Below are positions 34,098-46,154 of a DNA stretch of 64,000 bases, one piece after another; within the stretch, counting starts at the first letter, position 1; each line of letters begins with the position of its first letter. The translations under genes and the position numbers were made by a program. The notes under the pieces were generated by a model. The model was not told the DNA's origin and ran no database searches. It saw only the letters and a program-made list of their open reading frames with translations. Location of the stretch: positions 5,097,606 to 5,161,605 of the forward strand of contig NC_034016.1 in assembly GCF_000346465.2 (NCBI RefSeq), read 5' to 3'. This stretch comes from Prunus persica. Taxonomy: Eukaryota > Streptophyta > Magnoliopsida > Rosales > Rosaceae.

Positions 34098-36412
34098 AGA
34101 AGAAGAAGAAGAAGAAGAAGAAGAAGAAAACTAAGAACAAGGAGAAAAAGAATAGGAGGAAGAGAAGGAAAATTCTATAAGGTGAGTAAATTTCGAGTTT
34201 GTGATTTTTAACTTGGTGTTTGTGTGTTTCTAGTTCCTTAAAGAGCATGTTGAGTCATTTGAGAGATGGGAAAATTGAATTGGAAGAGGTTAAATCTCTA
34301 TTTTCGGGTTGGGTGCATAGAGTAAATTTTAAAGTGTGGGTGTTGTTGATTTTGGTTCTATTTTGAGTTTTGTTGAGTTTGATTGATAGGTATGAAGTTT
34401 AGAAGTGTTTTTGAAGCCTTAGGAACAACTTGGAGATGTTAGAATGGTTGGAAACGAATTAGAACCAAATCTGGAAATTTGCATATTTCAGGAAAATTGC
34501 AGTCCGTGAGTCTCAATTTGGCTCTCCTTTTCTCCCAATCCTTTGATTTTTTAAGGACGAAATTTGCTGTGAGTTAAACTAGACTTGGCCAGGAACAAAA
34601 CACAATTGATTTCGTCCAATTTGGTTGAGTTTTGATGGGTCAAACACAGGTGCACAGTTTTAAAAAAAATCTGTTTTCTGCAGAAAAACCAGCCACGAGT
34701 CCAACTTTAGAACTAGTTTTCTCCTTCGTTTTAGTTCTGTTTTGAGTGTGGTTTATTGGGTTAGAAACTAGAGAGAATAAGCTTCAAATCCATTACACGT
34801 TTGCTCAATTTTGTTAACGTTTGGCAGGTCAAAATGTGTCACAAAGTCTGAGTTTTTGAACTGAAAAACAGGGGAAATTGTAGGATTTTTGAGGAAGACG
34901 ATGAATAGTAACCGGAAATAAGCCCACTCGAAGCTCCGGCGCGTGGCCGCTGTTCCGGCAGCCTCCGACGCCATATTTTTTAGTCCAGTTGACTCGATTT
35001 CTCGATCCGATTCCGATGGTATATGTTTTTAGTTAATCCGATGTGGTGCAAAGTATGGTTTGTTGTGGGGCCCACGAGACCCAAATAGTAACTTTTGGAT
35101 AATGGGTGTAGTTGGCCTTGTTTCGGTGTTGACAGGGCATAGGACAGAGTTTTACATTATTTTGGACGAGATTTGGCCGCTTTGGACCCTGGGTTGGTCT
35201 TAGGGGCATTTTCATCATTTTCACGCAAAATCTTTGAAATGCATAAGGTTGAGGTTGGACTTAGGTGAAATAAAGTGAAGACTGCTCAATAATAATTTGA
35301 ATTTGAATTTGTTCAGGAATTGGATCATAAGGGTAGATTCGATAACTCCGAGAATCTCTTAAGGGTAAATTTGGTATTTTAGCTAGTTGGACATGAGGTA
35401 GGGTTTCCTGATTTCCCGATGATTGGGCTATATCACTTTTAATCTTTGTGCTTATATATGAATATTATTGTTGCTTTACTTGGTGAATATTATTATTGAT
35501 GTTTCTCCATGGATATTATTTTTGATGTTGGAAATATAATTATTCATGTGATTAAGCCTTATATATATTATTGTTATTATTTGTATTATTATTCTGCAGA
35601 GATAAATGGGGTTTGCATTGCATTACATATGCATCATAAAGACAATGGTGTTTGAGGTGTGTGTGTGTGTGTGTCGTTTGAGGTATATTTGAATAATAAA
35701 AATGTGGAATAAATTCAAGTAATGGGAGCAGGGCCTATAATGAAAAGTGAAAGTTGAGAAATTCGAGGTGATGGGAGCAGGGCCTCTAATGAAAAGTGAA
35801 AATTGAGAAATTCGTAAACAAAAGAAAACTGGGTTAAGAGACGGAGGGCGCTAGTTCATATTTTAGGGTATTCGGAGCCACAATGGTAAAATGCATGGTA
35901 TGGGACATGCAGACTTGTTGCCCTAAGATATGAATTAGTGGGATTAGAAGGGAGTGAGTTCATGGCATTACTGCATATGCAAATTTATTTATCTGGTATG
36001 GTTGTATAATTTCTGTATCTTGTGTTGTTTGATGCGTGACACTTTGATTAACTGTGATAGTTGACCTTGAAGGGTTTGACGGTACTCTACTGGGCATTAG
36101 AATGCTCATACCCTAATAGATTGTGCAGGATTCAAGGCGAAGTTTGAGGAAGCGGGTTTCAACCGAGCTACTAGGTTTTTGTTGTCGATTTGTGTATTTA
36201 ACTTTTGTAAGTAGTCAACGGTTTGAAAATATATTAGTGTGTAATTAACTACGAGCTACTGCGACTCTGATTCTGTGTTGTTAAGTAAATTTATATTTAT
36301 TTGTGGCTTTTTTTCTTATCATATCATGGTTGTAGGATTTTATTCTTATGACTATGGTATGACTCACACCTTGATTCGAGAATATTCCTTATTTTCGAAT
36401 CGGGGCGTGACA
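33590..36412. mobile_element. Solo LTR (Ty3/gypsy-like, Tekay/Del type suspected)
   Basis: It starts TGTAATACCCCGAAAAA and ends CGGGGCGTGACA, so it has TG...CA ends with inverted TGT/ACA and CCCCG/CGGGG. The 5-bp target CTCAT is duplicated at 33585-33589 and 36413-36417. Removing it restores the TNP2 phrase LTLLIPRPRQPGND. 2.8 kb without any gag/pol domain fits a solo LTR; long LTRs with TGTAATACCCC termini are known from Tekay/Del-type gypsy elements. It contains GA and GAA microsatellites and 'gggagcagggcctctaatgaaaag' duplicated near 35727 and 35773. Confidence 0.85.
34020..34129. repeat. (GA)n then (GAA)n microsatellite inside the solo LTR
   Basis: About 37 GA units followed by about 11 GAA units. 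Open frames through it are repeat artefacts. Confidence 0.95.
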
Positions 36413-37349
36413 CTCATCCCAAGGCCAAGGCAACCCGGAAATGATATAGATGTATATTTGGAACCACTTGTAGAAGATTTGAAAGAGTTATGTATCAAGG
36501 GTATAAGTGTTTATGAGGCTTTCAACAAGTCCACATTCGATCTGAAAGTTGTATTGATGTGGACAATAAACGACTTTCCAGCTTATGGGAATTTGTCCGG
36601 ATATTCCACGAAGGGTGAGAAAGCATGTCCAATGTGTGGGATTGACACATGTTCAAAGTGGCTGACTCATAGTAGAAGTGTGTGTACATGAATCATAGAA
36701 GGTTTCTTGCACACAACGATCCATTTCGGGGAAAAGCAGGGTGGTTTGATGGAACTATAGAATGTGGGCGAAAGCCTAGAACATTAACCGGTTAAGAAAT
36801 TCTTCAAGTAGTGAAGAATTTCAATAATGATTGGGGAAAAGCAAAGAAAAAGATCAGCACAAAAAGGAAGAGAGAGACAGATAAAGATTCTATATGGCCT
36901 TGGAAAAAGAAATCAGTTTTCTTTTAGTTGCCTTATTGGGAGGTTTGTCATTTTACCTCTGATTTTTATTCAATTTTATTAGGACTTTATACTTTCTTTG
37001 TGTTTCTGTGGAAGACTTATTGCTAAAGTTGATATATCATTTCGTTGTGATGTAGACATTATTAATACGTCACAATTTAGACGTAATGCACATCGAGAAA
37101 AATGTTTGTGAGAGCATTGTTAGCACTCTCTTGAATATGAAGGGAAAAACAAAGGACAACTTGAAATCTCATAAGGATTTGAAAGATATGGGAATCGGGA
37201 AAAATCTGCATCCAGATGATGATGGGGCTAGTTGTAAAGCGGGATCATGTCACGGCATTGTATAGCTGAGCCTTCACACATCCATATTATAATTTATTTC
37301 TCATTTCCATCTAAAGTAATATGTATGTTTTTCTTTTTCTTTTTTGTAG

Positions 37350-38843
37350 CAAAAGTTCAATCTTGATGATTGCCACAAGAAATATACTTTTCGAAAGTTA
37401 CGCAAACTTTGGAAGGATTATCGATCCAATTTAGTGAAAATGGTGATGAAGCAAGCTCAAGTGGTTGGCCTACCACGCACTGCTTCTCTTCTCAAACCGG
37501 ACAATGTAAAAACTATGGACGAATGGCACTCATTTCTCAAAGAACAAAGTAGTCAAGAAACTAGAGTAAGTGTGTCTTTACTTTTTCATCTTTATTGTGT
37601 CTTAATCCTTGGTGTTGGCTGCCATTGATGATGTTGTAGATATGGATTGAGTGTTTCACGAATTTGATTTGAGTGATACATCTTATATTTGGATATTTAC
37701 CTATGTTTGTTGGGTCAGATTGATTTATATTTTAGCGTTAATTTGTTATGTTCTCTCTTTGCGTAGGAAAAGTGTCAAAAGCAAAAGGAAATGAGGGCAA
37801 CACAAACTTTAGTGCATAGAACGAGCCATAAAAGCTTTGCCTGCATAAAGGATGAACTGGTAAAAATGATATTAGTTTGATATCAATTTGTAGTGTGAGT
37901 ATTGACTTCTTTTTTCTTTTTGCAGCGACAAAAAAGTGAGACACCTGAGGCAATTTCAAGGACTGATGTTTGGATCTATGGATACGAAAAGAGAAAGAAG
38001 AGTGAGGATAGTGACGTTGAGGATCTAGATTTAGTGGTAAAAACTGTTTGCTGCATATTTTTAGTGTTTATCCTGTGATTGATATTTAAGTTTTTATTTT
38101 TGTGGTGGTAAATTTTCAGAAAAAAGTGAAAAAGTACACAAAAGAACAAGGACAATAGAAATGTTCTATTAAAGATGATGCTGTAGCAAAAGTACTCGGT
38201 CCTAATCCACGAGGACGAGTAAGAGGAATGGGGTTTGGGGCAACCGTTTCAAACATTGAAAGTCAAGTTCGTGTTCGTGATCAATTCAATAGATTGGAAA
38301 ATGAGGTTATAGAATTGAAAAACCAAATGACAGATCTTCATACTCAAATAGCAACATGGGAGATTAACATTGTAAGTCCTATTAATATAACAGATATTCT
38401 TACTCAAATACCAAATGTTTGAGTTATAAATTTGTTATTCAATTAATGTCTTCCTTAATGTTATAGGAGAAGGAAAACTTAAGTGTCCAACATTCTGCTA
38501 ATGAGAGTGTACAAAGCAAACAAAAGGTAAATAATAATGTTCAAAATTCTGCTAATGAGATGGCACAAAGCAAACAAAAGGAAAACCCCACTGAGAATGC
38601 AAAATGTAAACTGTTAAATTGGATTGGGACAATGAAGTTGTTGGAATTGGGGAATTTGCACCAACTGATCCCAATTCATTAGTCCATCATGTGCCTCTTG
38701 GTCATGAGTGCTGGAAAGTTTGGGTGAACGATGTAATGGATGATAATATGGCCTTGTATCGACCAACACGTGAGTTCTTTCTTCTTCATGAAGCATTAGG
38801 AACTACAATTGCATGGCCGATCAAGTACATCAAATTGTGTTAG
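37350..38843 (+). pseudogene. Transposase_24 / TNP1-like relic of the old CACTA element
   Basis: After an acceptor-like TTTTGTAG, the blocks are: FRKLRKLWKDYRSNLVKMVM, MDEWHSFLKEQ, HRTSHKSFACIKDEL, ISRTDVWIYGYEKRKKSED, GPNPRGRVRGMGFGATVSN and a coiled coil (FNRLENEVIELKNQMTDLH). This is the order seen in plant Ptta/En/Spm Transposase_24 proteins. A final block (CKLLNWIG…, VPLGHECWKVWVNDVMDD, TREFFLLHEALGTTIAWPIK) resembles the TNP1/En/Spm-like C-terminal domain. Exon-intron borders survive in part, but stops (TAG after KEQGQ near 38155) and frame changes show decay. It lies downstream of the TNP2 relic in the same orientation, so both belonged to one element. Confidence 0.75.
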
Positions 38844-39135
38844 CGTTTTGAGGTAAATTCTTCATTCTTCTTTTACATGTAGATGGTATAGTTCTCATTG
38901 TATAATAATCAAGTCATGACTGTGCATAATCAATGTTAAAAGAGCATAATATATATCATTGTATATATATCATGTTATATATACGTTTTCTACTTACTGG
39001 GATCCACCTTTGTTGTGATTTTAAAAAAGAAATGACTTTTTCTATTTATATATTTGATATCCTGCAAGTTTTTCTCAAAGGGTCAAAGAATGCTCATGAA
39101 TATTGTCTACTACTAAAGGACATTATTTTAGCATA
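38844..39135. other. Spacer before CACTA copy 2; no gene recognised
   Basis: AT-rich sequence, probably the 3' part of the old CACTA relic, ending at the ATA target of copy 2. Confidence 0.4.
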
Positions 39136-40541
39136 CACTACTACAAAAAAGCAAAAAGACGACGGTAAATCACCGTCGTGTATTCGGTTTTTCAATGGTC
39201 GTGGAATCCACCGTCATCTTTTCCCTCATAAACCACGACGCTAAATCACCGTCGTTGTTAAAATATACAACGTCATCAACAAATACAAAACGACGTCTTT
39301 GTACTGCAAAAAGATCTAAAAAAGCAGTCGAGGATGAGAATAGACGACCAACTCTCTAAAAAAACCGTCGTTAAAAAGAAAAAATATGACACATATTAAG
39401 AGAATAAGGCCGCAAGATAGACATACAACGACGAAAATAAAAATACGACGCCGTTAAATATCATTTTCACGACAATAAAAAATTTGACGTCTTTAAATAC
39501 ATTAGAAGACGACGTTATTGATACCTACTACGTCGCATATATAAAAACAGCCGTCGTAAAATTAATTTTCCACTTCGATTTTTCGATAAAAGATGACGTG
39601 GAAATAGTTGTCAGTGTCATTATTTACGACGTATGTATTTATAGAGTAGACGTTGAAAAACGAAACAACGTCGGTTACAAATATATGAGAGTCGTATTAC
39701 AAAATTTATACGTCATATTTTCAGAAACAAACAACGACGATAAATATTAGACGTTGTTAAATAAAACAACGTCGGAAAACAATAAAAACAGACGTGTTTA
39801 GTCTGCTAAAGTTCTAGAAAATAGTCGAGGATGAGAATAGACGACCAACTCAAACAAATCACCGTCGTTAAAAAGGAAAAATATGACACATGTTAAAAGA
39901 ACAAGGCCGCAAGATATACATACAACGACGAGAACTAAAATACTACGCCGTTAAATACAATTTACACGACAAGAAAAAATATGACGTCTTTAAATACATG
40001 AGAAGACGACGTTATTGAAATATACTACGTCTCTTATTTACAAACAACCGTCGTGAAATAAATTTTCCACTTCGATTTTTCTAAAAAAGATGACGTGGAA
40101 ATAGTTGTCAGTGTCATTATTTACGACGTATGTATTTATACAGTTGACGTTGAAATGCGAAACAACGTCGGTGGCATTTATATAGTCGACGTTGTATTTA
40201 TATCTATCATCATTACTCACGACGCACTTAATAATATAGACGACGTTGAACTTCTAAACAACGTCGGTTCCAAATAAATGAGAGCCGTATTACAGAACAT
40301 ATAGACGGCGTTGATTATGATGAGAGCCGTATTACAAATAACGTCGTTTAATTGTTATTAGACGGCGGTTATAATGAATTTTCGTCGGAATTCATTTCGT
40401 TCCTCTTCGTTTATAAAAGAACTTGCGACGTGGAAAATGTATGATGACGTCGTATTTTTTAACGTTCAGATTATATATCTCGTTTTTTAGACGTCGGTAT
40501 TATGGGATTGGAGTCGTGTTATTTTGAATTACATGGCGGTT

Positions 40542-40687
40542 CTTAATCCTTCCCCGACGTGATATCCTGAATAATTGCTTCACAATAGCGTCGTGGTTCT
40601 TCATTGTTACGTTGCTTAATCCTTCCCCGACGTGATATCCTGAATAATTGCTTCACAATAGCGTCGTGGTTCTTCATTGTTACGTTG
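40542..40687. repeat. 73-bp tandem duplication specific to copy 2
   Basis: The block starting 'cttaatccttccccgacgtg' occurs at 40542 and 40615 back to back. Copy 1 has it once (about 29180-29255), so it arose after the copies separated. Confidence 0.9.
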
Positions 40688-40820
40688 CTTTAAGACGTCG
40701 GTAAATATGCTGAATAACTGGTTCACAATAACGTCGTGTTTTATTTGAACGTAGAAAGTGAAGAAATCACATTACAATATATTACAAAATTAATGTCATA
40801 CACTGCCAATTACATAAGCA

Positions 40821-43800
40821 TCATTCAATCCATATATCTTCACACCCATCTCGAATATTTTGACCGCCTAACTCACCCACCAGTTCATCAAATGTGTCAA
40901 CATTTGGCATCCCTCTAGTAAATGGCTCACACTCAATTATCACATCACCTAAGACTTCATCACCAATAACATCATTATATTCTCTATTAGGCATTGATAA
41001 CACTACCGACCAACCACGATGCATCGGGTCGTCAACAAAAAATATTTGTTTGACTTGAGAAGCCAAAACAAATTGGTCATTCCTATGTCCAATTTTACTC
41101 AAATCTACAAGGGTAAATCCAAGTTCGTCGACTACAAGACCAGAACTATCTATCCAATCACACCTAAAGACTGGGATTGTAAACTTTTGGTAGTCAAGGT
41201 CCCAAATTTCTTGAATGACACCATAGAAACCCATATTTGAGAGAATTGGGTTTTTATCCTTGGCACTAGCAACTTGCATGGTATGTGCAAGTAAATAAAC
41301 TCCACTATTTTGAGTTGTCCGCACATCATCTTGTGCCTTGATATTGAATTTAATACCTTTAATAAGATAGCTCCTATATAATGGCACTGACATGTTTGGA
41401 CCAGCTGCTAGCCACCTTAAATTTTCTGATACGCCATGATTGTCTTCCTCAAGTTCACTTTGAACCTGCAAATTAATCATATCTTAATTCAATCTAACAT
41501 ATAAATAAGAAGAAAATTAAAAGAGAAATATGTTATTCAACAACATATACCTTGAAGCGTAGCCATTGAATGAAAGTGCTATTGTGCTTATCCTGCAGCC
41601 ACTTTGTTCTCTTTCTAAATTTTGGATAAGCAATCTTGATGTGGATCATATGTTGCCTACATGACACGAAAAATTCAAGCATTACGGTCCCAAATATAGA
41701 AGATAAACATAAGAAATAATTTAAAATGGAAACTTAAAGAATAAAGCTCATACGTACTCGATATAAGGTAGGACTTCCTCCGTATTCTCCAAGACATATA
41801 GATGTGCTTGATTCAACAGGTCCTGATCAACTACGCTCACTGTGCAACCTGATAATGGCTTTGAAAGTCCCATCTTTTGGCTTGAAGGCACTCCAACTGT
41901 ACTAACATCAGATAAATGCTGAGTACAAAACTCTACCGCTTCTTCAGCTATATACCGCTCAGCAATGCAACCTTCGGGACGAGTACGATTCTGAACATAC
42001 CCCTTCAGCACTTTCATATATCTTTCAAACGGATACATCCACCTAAAATATACTAGCCCAGATAGACGAACTTCTCTGACAAGATGTACTACTAGATGAA
42101 CCATGATATCAAAGAATGAAGGGGGAAAGTACTTCTCAAGCAAACACAGAGTAACTACTACATCTTCTTCCAACTTATCTAGCTTGGAAACATCAACAGT
42201 CTTTGCACATATAGCATTGAAGAAGAAGCACAAACGAGTTATTGCATACCTTGTAGGCTTCTCCAAAACAGAACGAATTGCCACAGGGAGCAATTGTTGC
42301 ATTAAGGTATGACAATCATGTGATTTAAGGCCAAGAAGTCTTGAATCTTGTAAAGATACAAGATTTTTAATATTTGAAGAATAACCTTCAGGGACCTTCA
42401 TACCATAGAAAGAATTGCAAACCTCTCTCTTCTCTGCTCTTGACAAATTCTAAGGCCCAGGAGGCAGACGAGTACGTCTTTCTCCATACTCGGGTTGCAA
42501 ATCAGTTTTGACCCCCATGTTCAATAAATCTAATCGAGCAGCAATCCCATCTTTATTTTTTCCAGGGATCTCCAGCAATGTACCAATGATACTATCGCAA
42601 ACATTCTTCTCAATGTGCATAACATCTAGGGCATGCCTCACAGGAAGGTATTTCCAATACTCGAGATCAAAGAATATTGATTTCTTCTTCCAACAAACTC
42701 TGTCACCATTTTCAACCATATGCAGCACTTCTTCTCCGGTTAATGGCTCGGGAGGTATGCCATATTCAGGTTTCCCATTAAAAGCTGCACGTTGCCTCCT
42801 ATATGGATGATTGATTGGTAACCATTTTCTATGCCCAATGTAACAAATTTTGTGGCCATTTTTCAACCTGTGACTAGGTGTATCATCGCCGCATATTGGA
42901 CAAGCTTTATATCCTTTAACAACACAACCAGATAAGTTTCCATATGCGGGGAAATCATTAATTGTCCACATTAATGCAGCTCTGAGTGTAAAGTATTCTC
43001 CATTATGTGCATCATACACTCCTCTAATCCCAACCCACAAGGATTTTAAATCATCAATCAAAGGCTCCAAGTAGACGTCTATATCATTTCCGGGTTGTTT
43101 AGGACCGGAAATCAATAAGGTTAACATCATGAACTTTCGTTTCATGCACAGCCATGGAGGGAGATTATATGTAACTAAGATAACCGGCCAACAACTATAT
43201 CTGCTACTTAGAGAACTGTGGGGATTGAATCCATCAGATGAAAGAGCCAATCTCAAGTTTCTCAGCTCATTACCAAACTCAGGCCATTTATCATCAAGAA
43301 GTTTCCAAGACGGGGAATCCGCCGGATGAGACATCTGACCGTCAATTGATTTTCTAGCAGCATGCCACCAAGTCAAACTCTTAGCTGTCTCATGTGATTG
43401 AAACATCCTTTTAAACCTTGGAATTGGGGGAAAATACCACACCACCTTCGCTGGCACACCCTCTTTCAAGATTGAATCTTTGCCTTCCTTCCACCTTGAG
43501 ATACCACAAGTAGGACAATTAGTTGAATCCTCATACTCCTTCCTATACAAGATGCAATCATTGGGGCATGCGTGCATTTTCTCATAACTCAGCCCCAATG
43601 CACACAAAGTCTTTTTAGCCTCATACATGGAGGTTGGTATTGTATTTCCTTCTGGAAGCAAATCGCCTTGAAGTATTAATAATTCTGTAAAACAGACATC
43701 ACTCATCCCATGTTTTGCCTTCAAATTATACAACTTCACTAATGCCGATAACTTCGTGTACTTTCTACAACCAGGGTACACTGGTTGATCTCCATCCCCA

Positions 43801-44171
43801 ATCACATTGGCAAACTCATACGGATCCGAACCAAAATCACCAAAATCATTATCATCCATATCAATTTCTTCAGACACAAAACTGTACCTACTATGGCCAT
43901 CATCTTCTTCAACATTTCTACTAGCATTAGTAGTTGCTTCCCAAGGTTCTCCGTGAAATGTCCAATTCTTATAGCTTTGGTCAATTCCATTAAAGTATAA
44001 GTGATCCCTTATAATTCCAACCCCAAACAACTTCAAATTAACACATTTAACACATGGACAACGGATATGTGTTGTAGTTAGAAGATTTTCTACAGCAAAG
44101 TTCAAAAATGCTTCCACCCCAAATTCATATGCCTTCGATCTTCTATCCGAGTGCATCCATGACTTATCCAT
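40821..44171 (-). pseudogene. TNP2 CACTA transposase, full length with one in-frame TAG
   Basis: TNP2 is the catalytic transposase of En/Spm elements. Exons on the minus strand: 44171-41758, 41656-41551, 41465-40821, giving 1055 codons with consistent phases and good GT/AG sites. Start ATG 44171 follows an acceptor-like TTATAG. Domains: transposase-associated (MDKSWMHSDRRS…, IRCPCVKC), Transposase_21 (LTWWHAARKS, GPKQPGNDIDVYLEPL, MWTINDFPAYGNLSG, ALDVMHIEKNVCDSI), DUF4218 (SHDCHTLMQQLLPVAIRSVL, YPFERYMKVLKGYVQNRTRP) and DUF4216 (FYGVIQEIWDLDYQKFTIPV). Codon 574 (42450-42452) is TAG between RLPPGP and NLSRAEKREV, where relatives usually continue without interruption. Everything downstream is open, so the stop looks recent. 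Confidence 0.92.
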
Positions 44172-46154
44172 CTCCGACACTATAACCTATTATCTATAAT
44201 AAAGTGAAAATACAGGCAATGACCATCACTATAGCAGATTATACAATGATCTAATCGCAAGTAATACACAACAGAGACGACGGGTTTTAAACAAAAACAT
44301 ACGTATTTGGCATATATAGACGACGGATTTTCAACAGACGTCGTCTATTATAAGTAATACAAACGACGGTTTATGAAAAAACCGTCGTGTATAAGTAATA
44401 CAACGACGGTAGTTTAAAAAAACCGTCGTGTAATCGTCGTCGTATGCCTTAAAATTCGTCGTGTCTCAGTTTATTTTCAAGAACACAAAACCCATTAAGA
44501 ACACAACATATATATGAAACCAAGCAAGAAACCAACATATACATGAAACCAAGCATGAAAACAATAAATCCATTCCCAATTGAACATAACATAGGGTGAT
44601 TAAAAGATACGACAAAATTAAATCCATTCCCAATTCAACATAACAGATTATGTAATCCATGAACCCATTAAACAGAAAATCCATGAACCCATACCTATAA
44701 GCACATTATTAACAGATCGCAAAGCATACACATGAACCCCTTTAACAAAACAACCTAATATCATTCAATGAATTTACAAGGGGAAGATAGGGTTTGTACT
44801 TACAGGTTGGACGAGCTCACAGATTCGACGGAGCCTGGAGAGTGCAACTTTTAATTAGAGCAGAAGTGAGAGAGCGAAATGTTATGTCGCGCGAAATCTG
44901 AAAATTTTAGGTTTCAGGGTTCGAAGTATAAGAATAAGAGCCAAATCTAAAAAAATTTAGGTCGCGCGAAAATTTTTAGAGCTCGCGCGTTTTAAAACGT
45001 CGAAAGAAAAACCAAGGCGAAAGTTCTACAAGTACCGACGTAAATTTAATATTCCACGACGGAAACTTCATTTTTCGGATTAAGAACGTAAGGCCGTTCA
45101 TTTTGAAGCTTCATTTTTCGGATTAATTTTAAATTTATTTTGAATTTTTTATATAACGACGACTGAAAAACCACGTCGGTGTTAAGAAATTAAAGACGTT
45201 GTAAATTATATAAACCGACTTACATATTAAAATGACGTCGTTTAAAGCGTAAACCATGTCGTATGTTTTTCTGTACGACGTAAAATATGTATTCCACGAC
45301 GCAACCACCGTCGTTAAAAATTAATACCCTAAACCCATAAAACTAAATTATACAATTTAAAAAATTAAGTTTATAAAAGGTTTTATGGTTTTAAAGCCTA
45401 ACATATACCCTAGACTACCCAAAAATTATACTTTAAAAATAAACCCCAATAAATAACAACCCTAATCTCTAAACCCTAGACTCTAAACCCTAAACCATAA
45501 AACTAGAAGTGATTTTATGACTCATCAAAACAATTTTGTTTTGGATGGTCATTTTAAATTTTTGTTATTCAAAATGAATTTTTTCAAGGTTTATGTGGAA
45601 GAAAATATATCAATGACTTCATAGGAGTTGACTTTTCAATTTTCTGATTTATTTTAAATTTATTTTGAATATTTTGATATAAAAATAATAAAATATTCTT
45701 ACCACAACAACAAACCACGTCGGTGTTAATAAATTGTAGACGTTGTAAATTGTAATAGACTACTAAGTCGTTAAAATGACGTCGTTAAAATGAGAAACCA
45801 TGGCGGCTATTTAACTATACGACGTAAAATATATATTCCACGACTTAACCGCTGTCGTTACATAAACGTCGTCGATGATACCCTGAACCCTTAAGAAATT
45901 GAAGATGTTGTAAACCATAAACGACTCAATTGTTCAAAGAACGTCGTCTAACTATATTTTTACGTCGTATTTGTTTAAAACACGAAACAACAAAATACGA
46001 CGGTTTTTGACTTTATTAGGTCGTTGGAAAAGTATTACACGTCGGTTAAGCAATTTGTATGTTTGTTTTTTTTTTTAATTTAAGAAAACCTCAACAAATT
46101 TTTACATTACATATTATAGAGAAAATTTGTACATTATACATAAATATCAAGTGT

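Larger units (their letters stand above)
32590..37255 (+). pseudogene. Old CACTA TNP2 transposase relic, split by a solo LTR
   Basis: Pieces in order: IQCPCSCCLNLQHHH and WIFHGEEP (transposase-associated domain), SYTKMSAIVVLYKYKARH, CPKCGSSRWKINERTKKIQQ, GVPTKILRYFPIIPR, then GDLSSKYSCWPVILVAYNL up to 33589. After the LTR: PRPRQPGNDIDVYLEPL, MWTINDFPAYGNLSGYSTKG, ACPMCG, and after a probable intron LDVMHIEKNVCESIVSTLLN. These are Transposase_21 (TNP2) landmarks. Stops (e.g. after NDFD near 33138) and frameshifts are frequent. It is clearly diverged from the TNP2 at 40821-44171, so it represents a different, older CACTA lineage. DUF4218/DUF4216 parts are missing. Confidence 0.85.
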
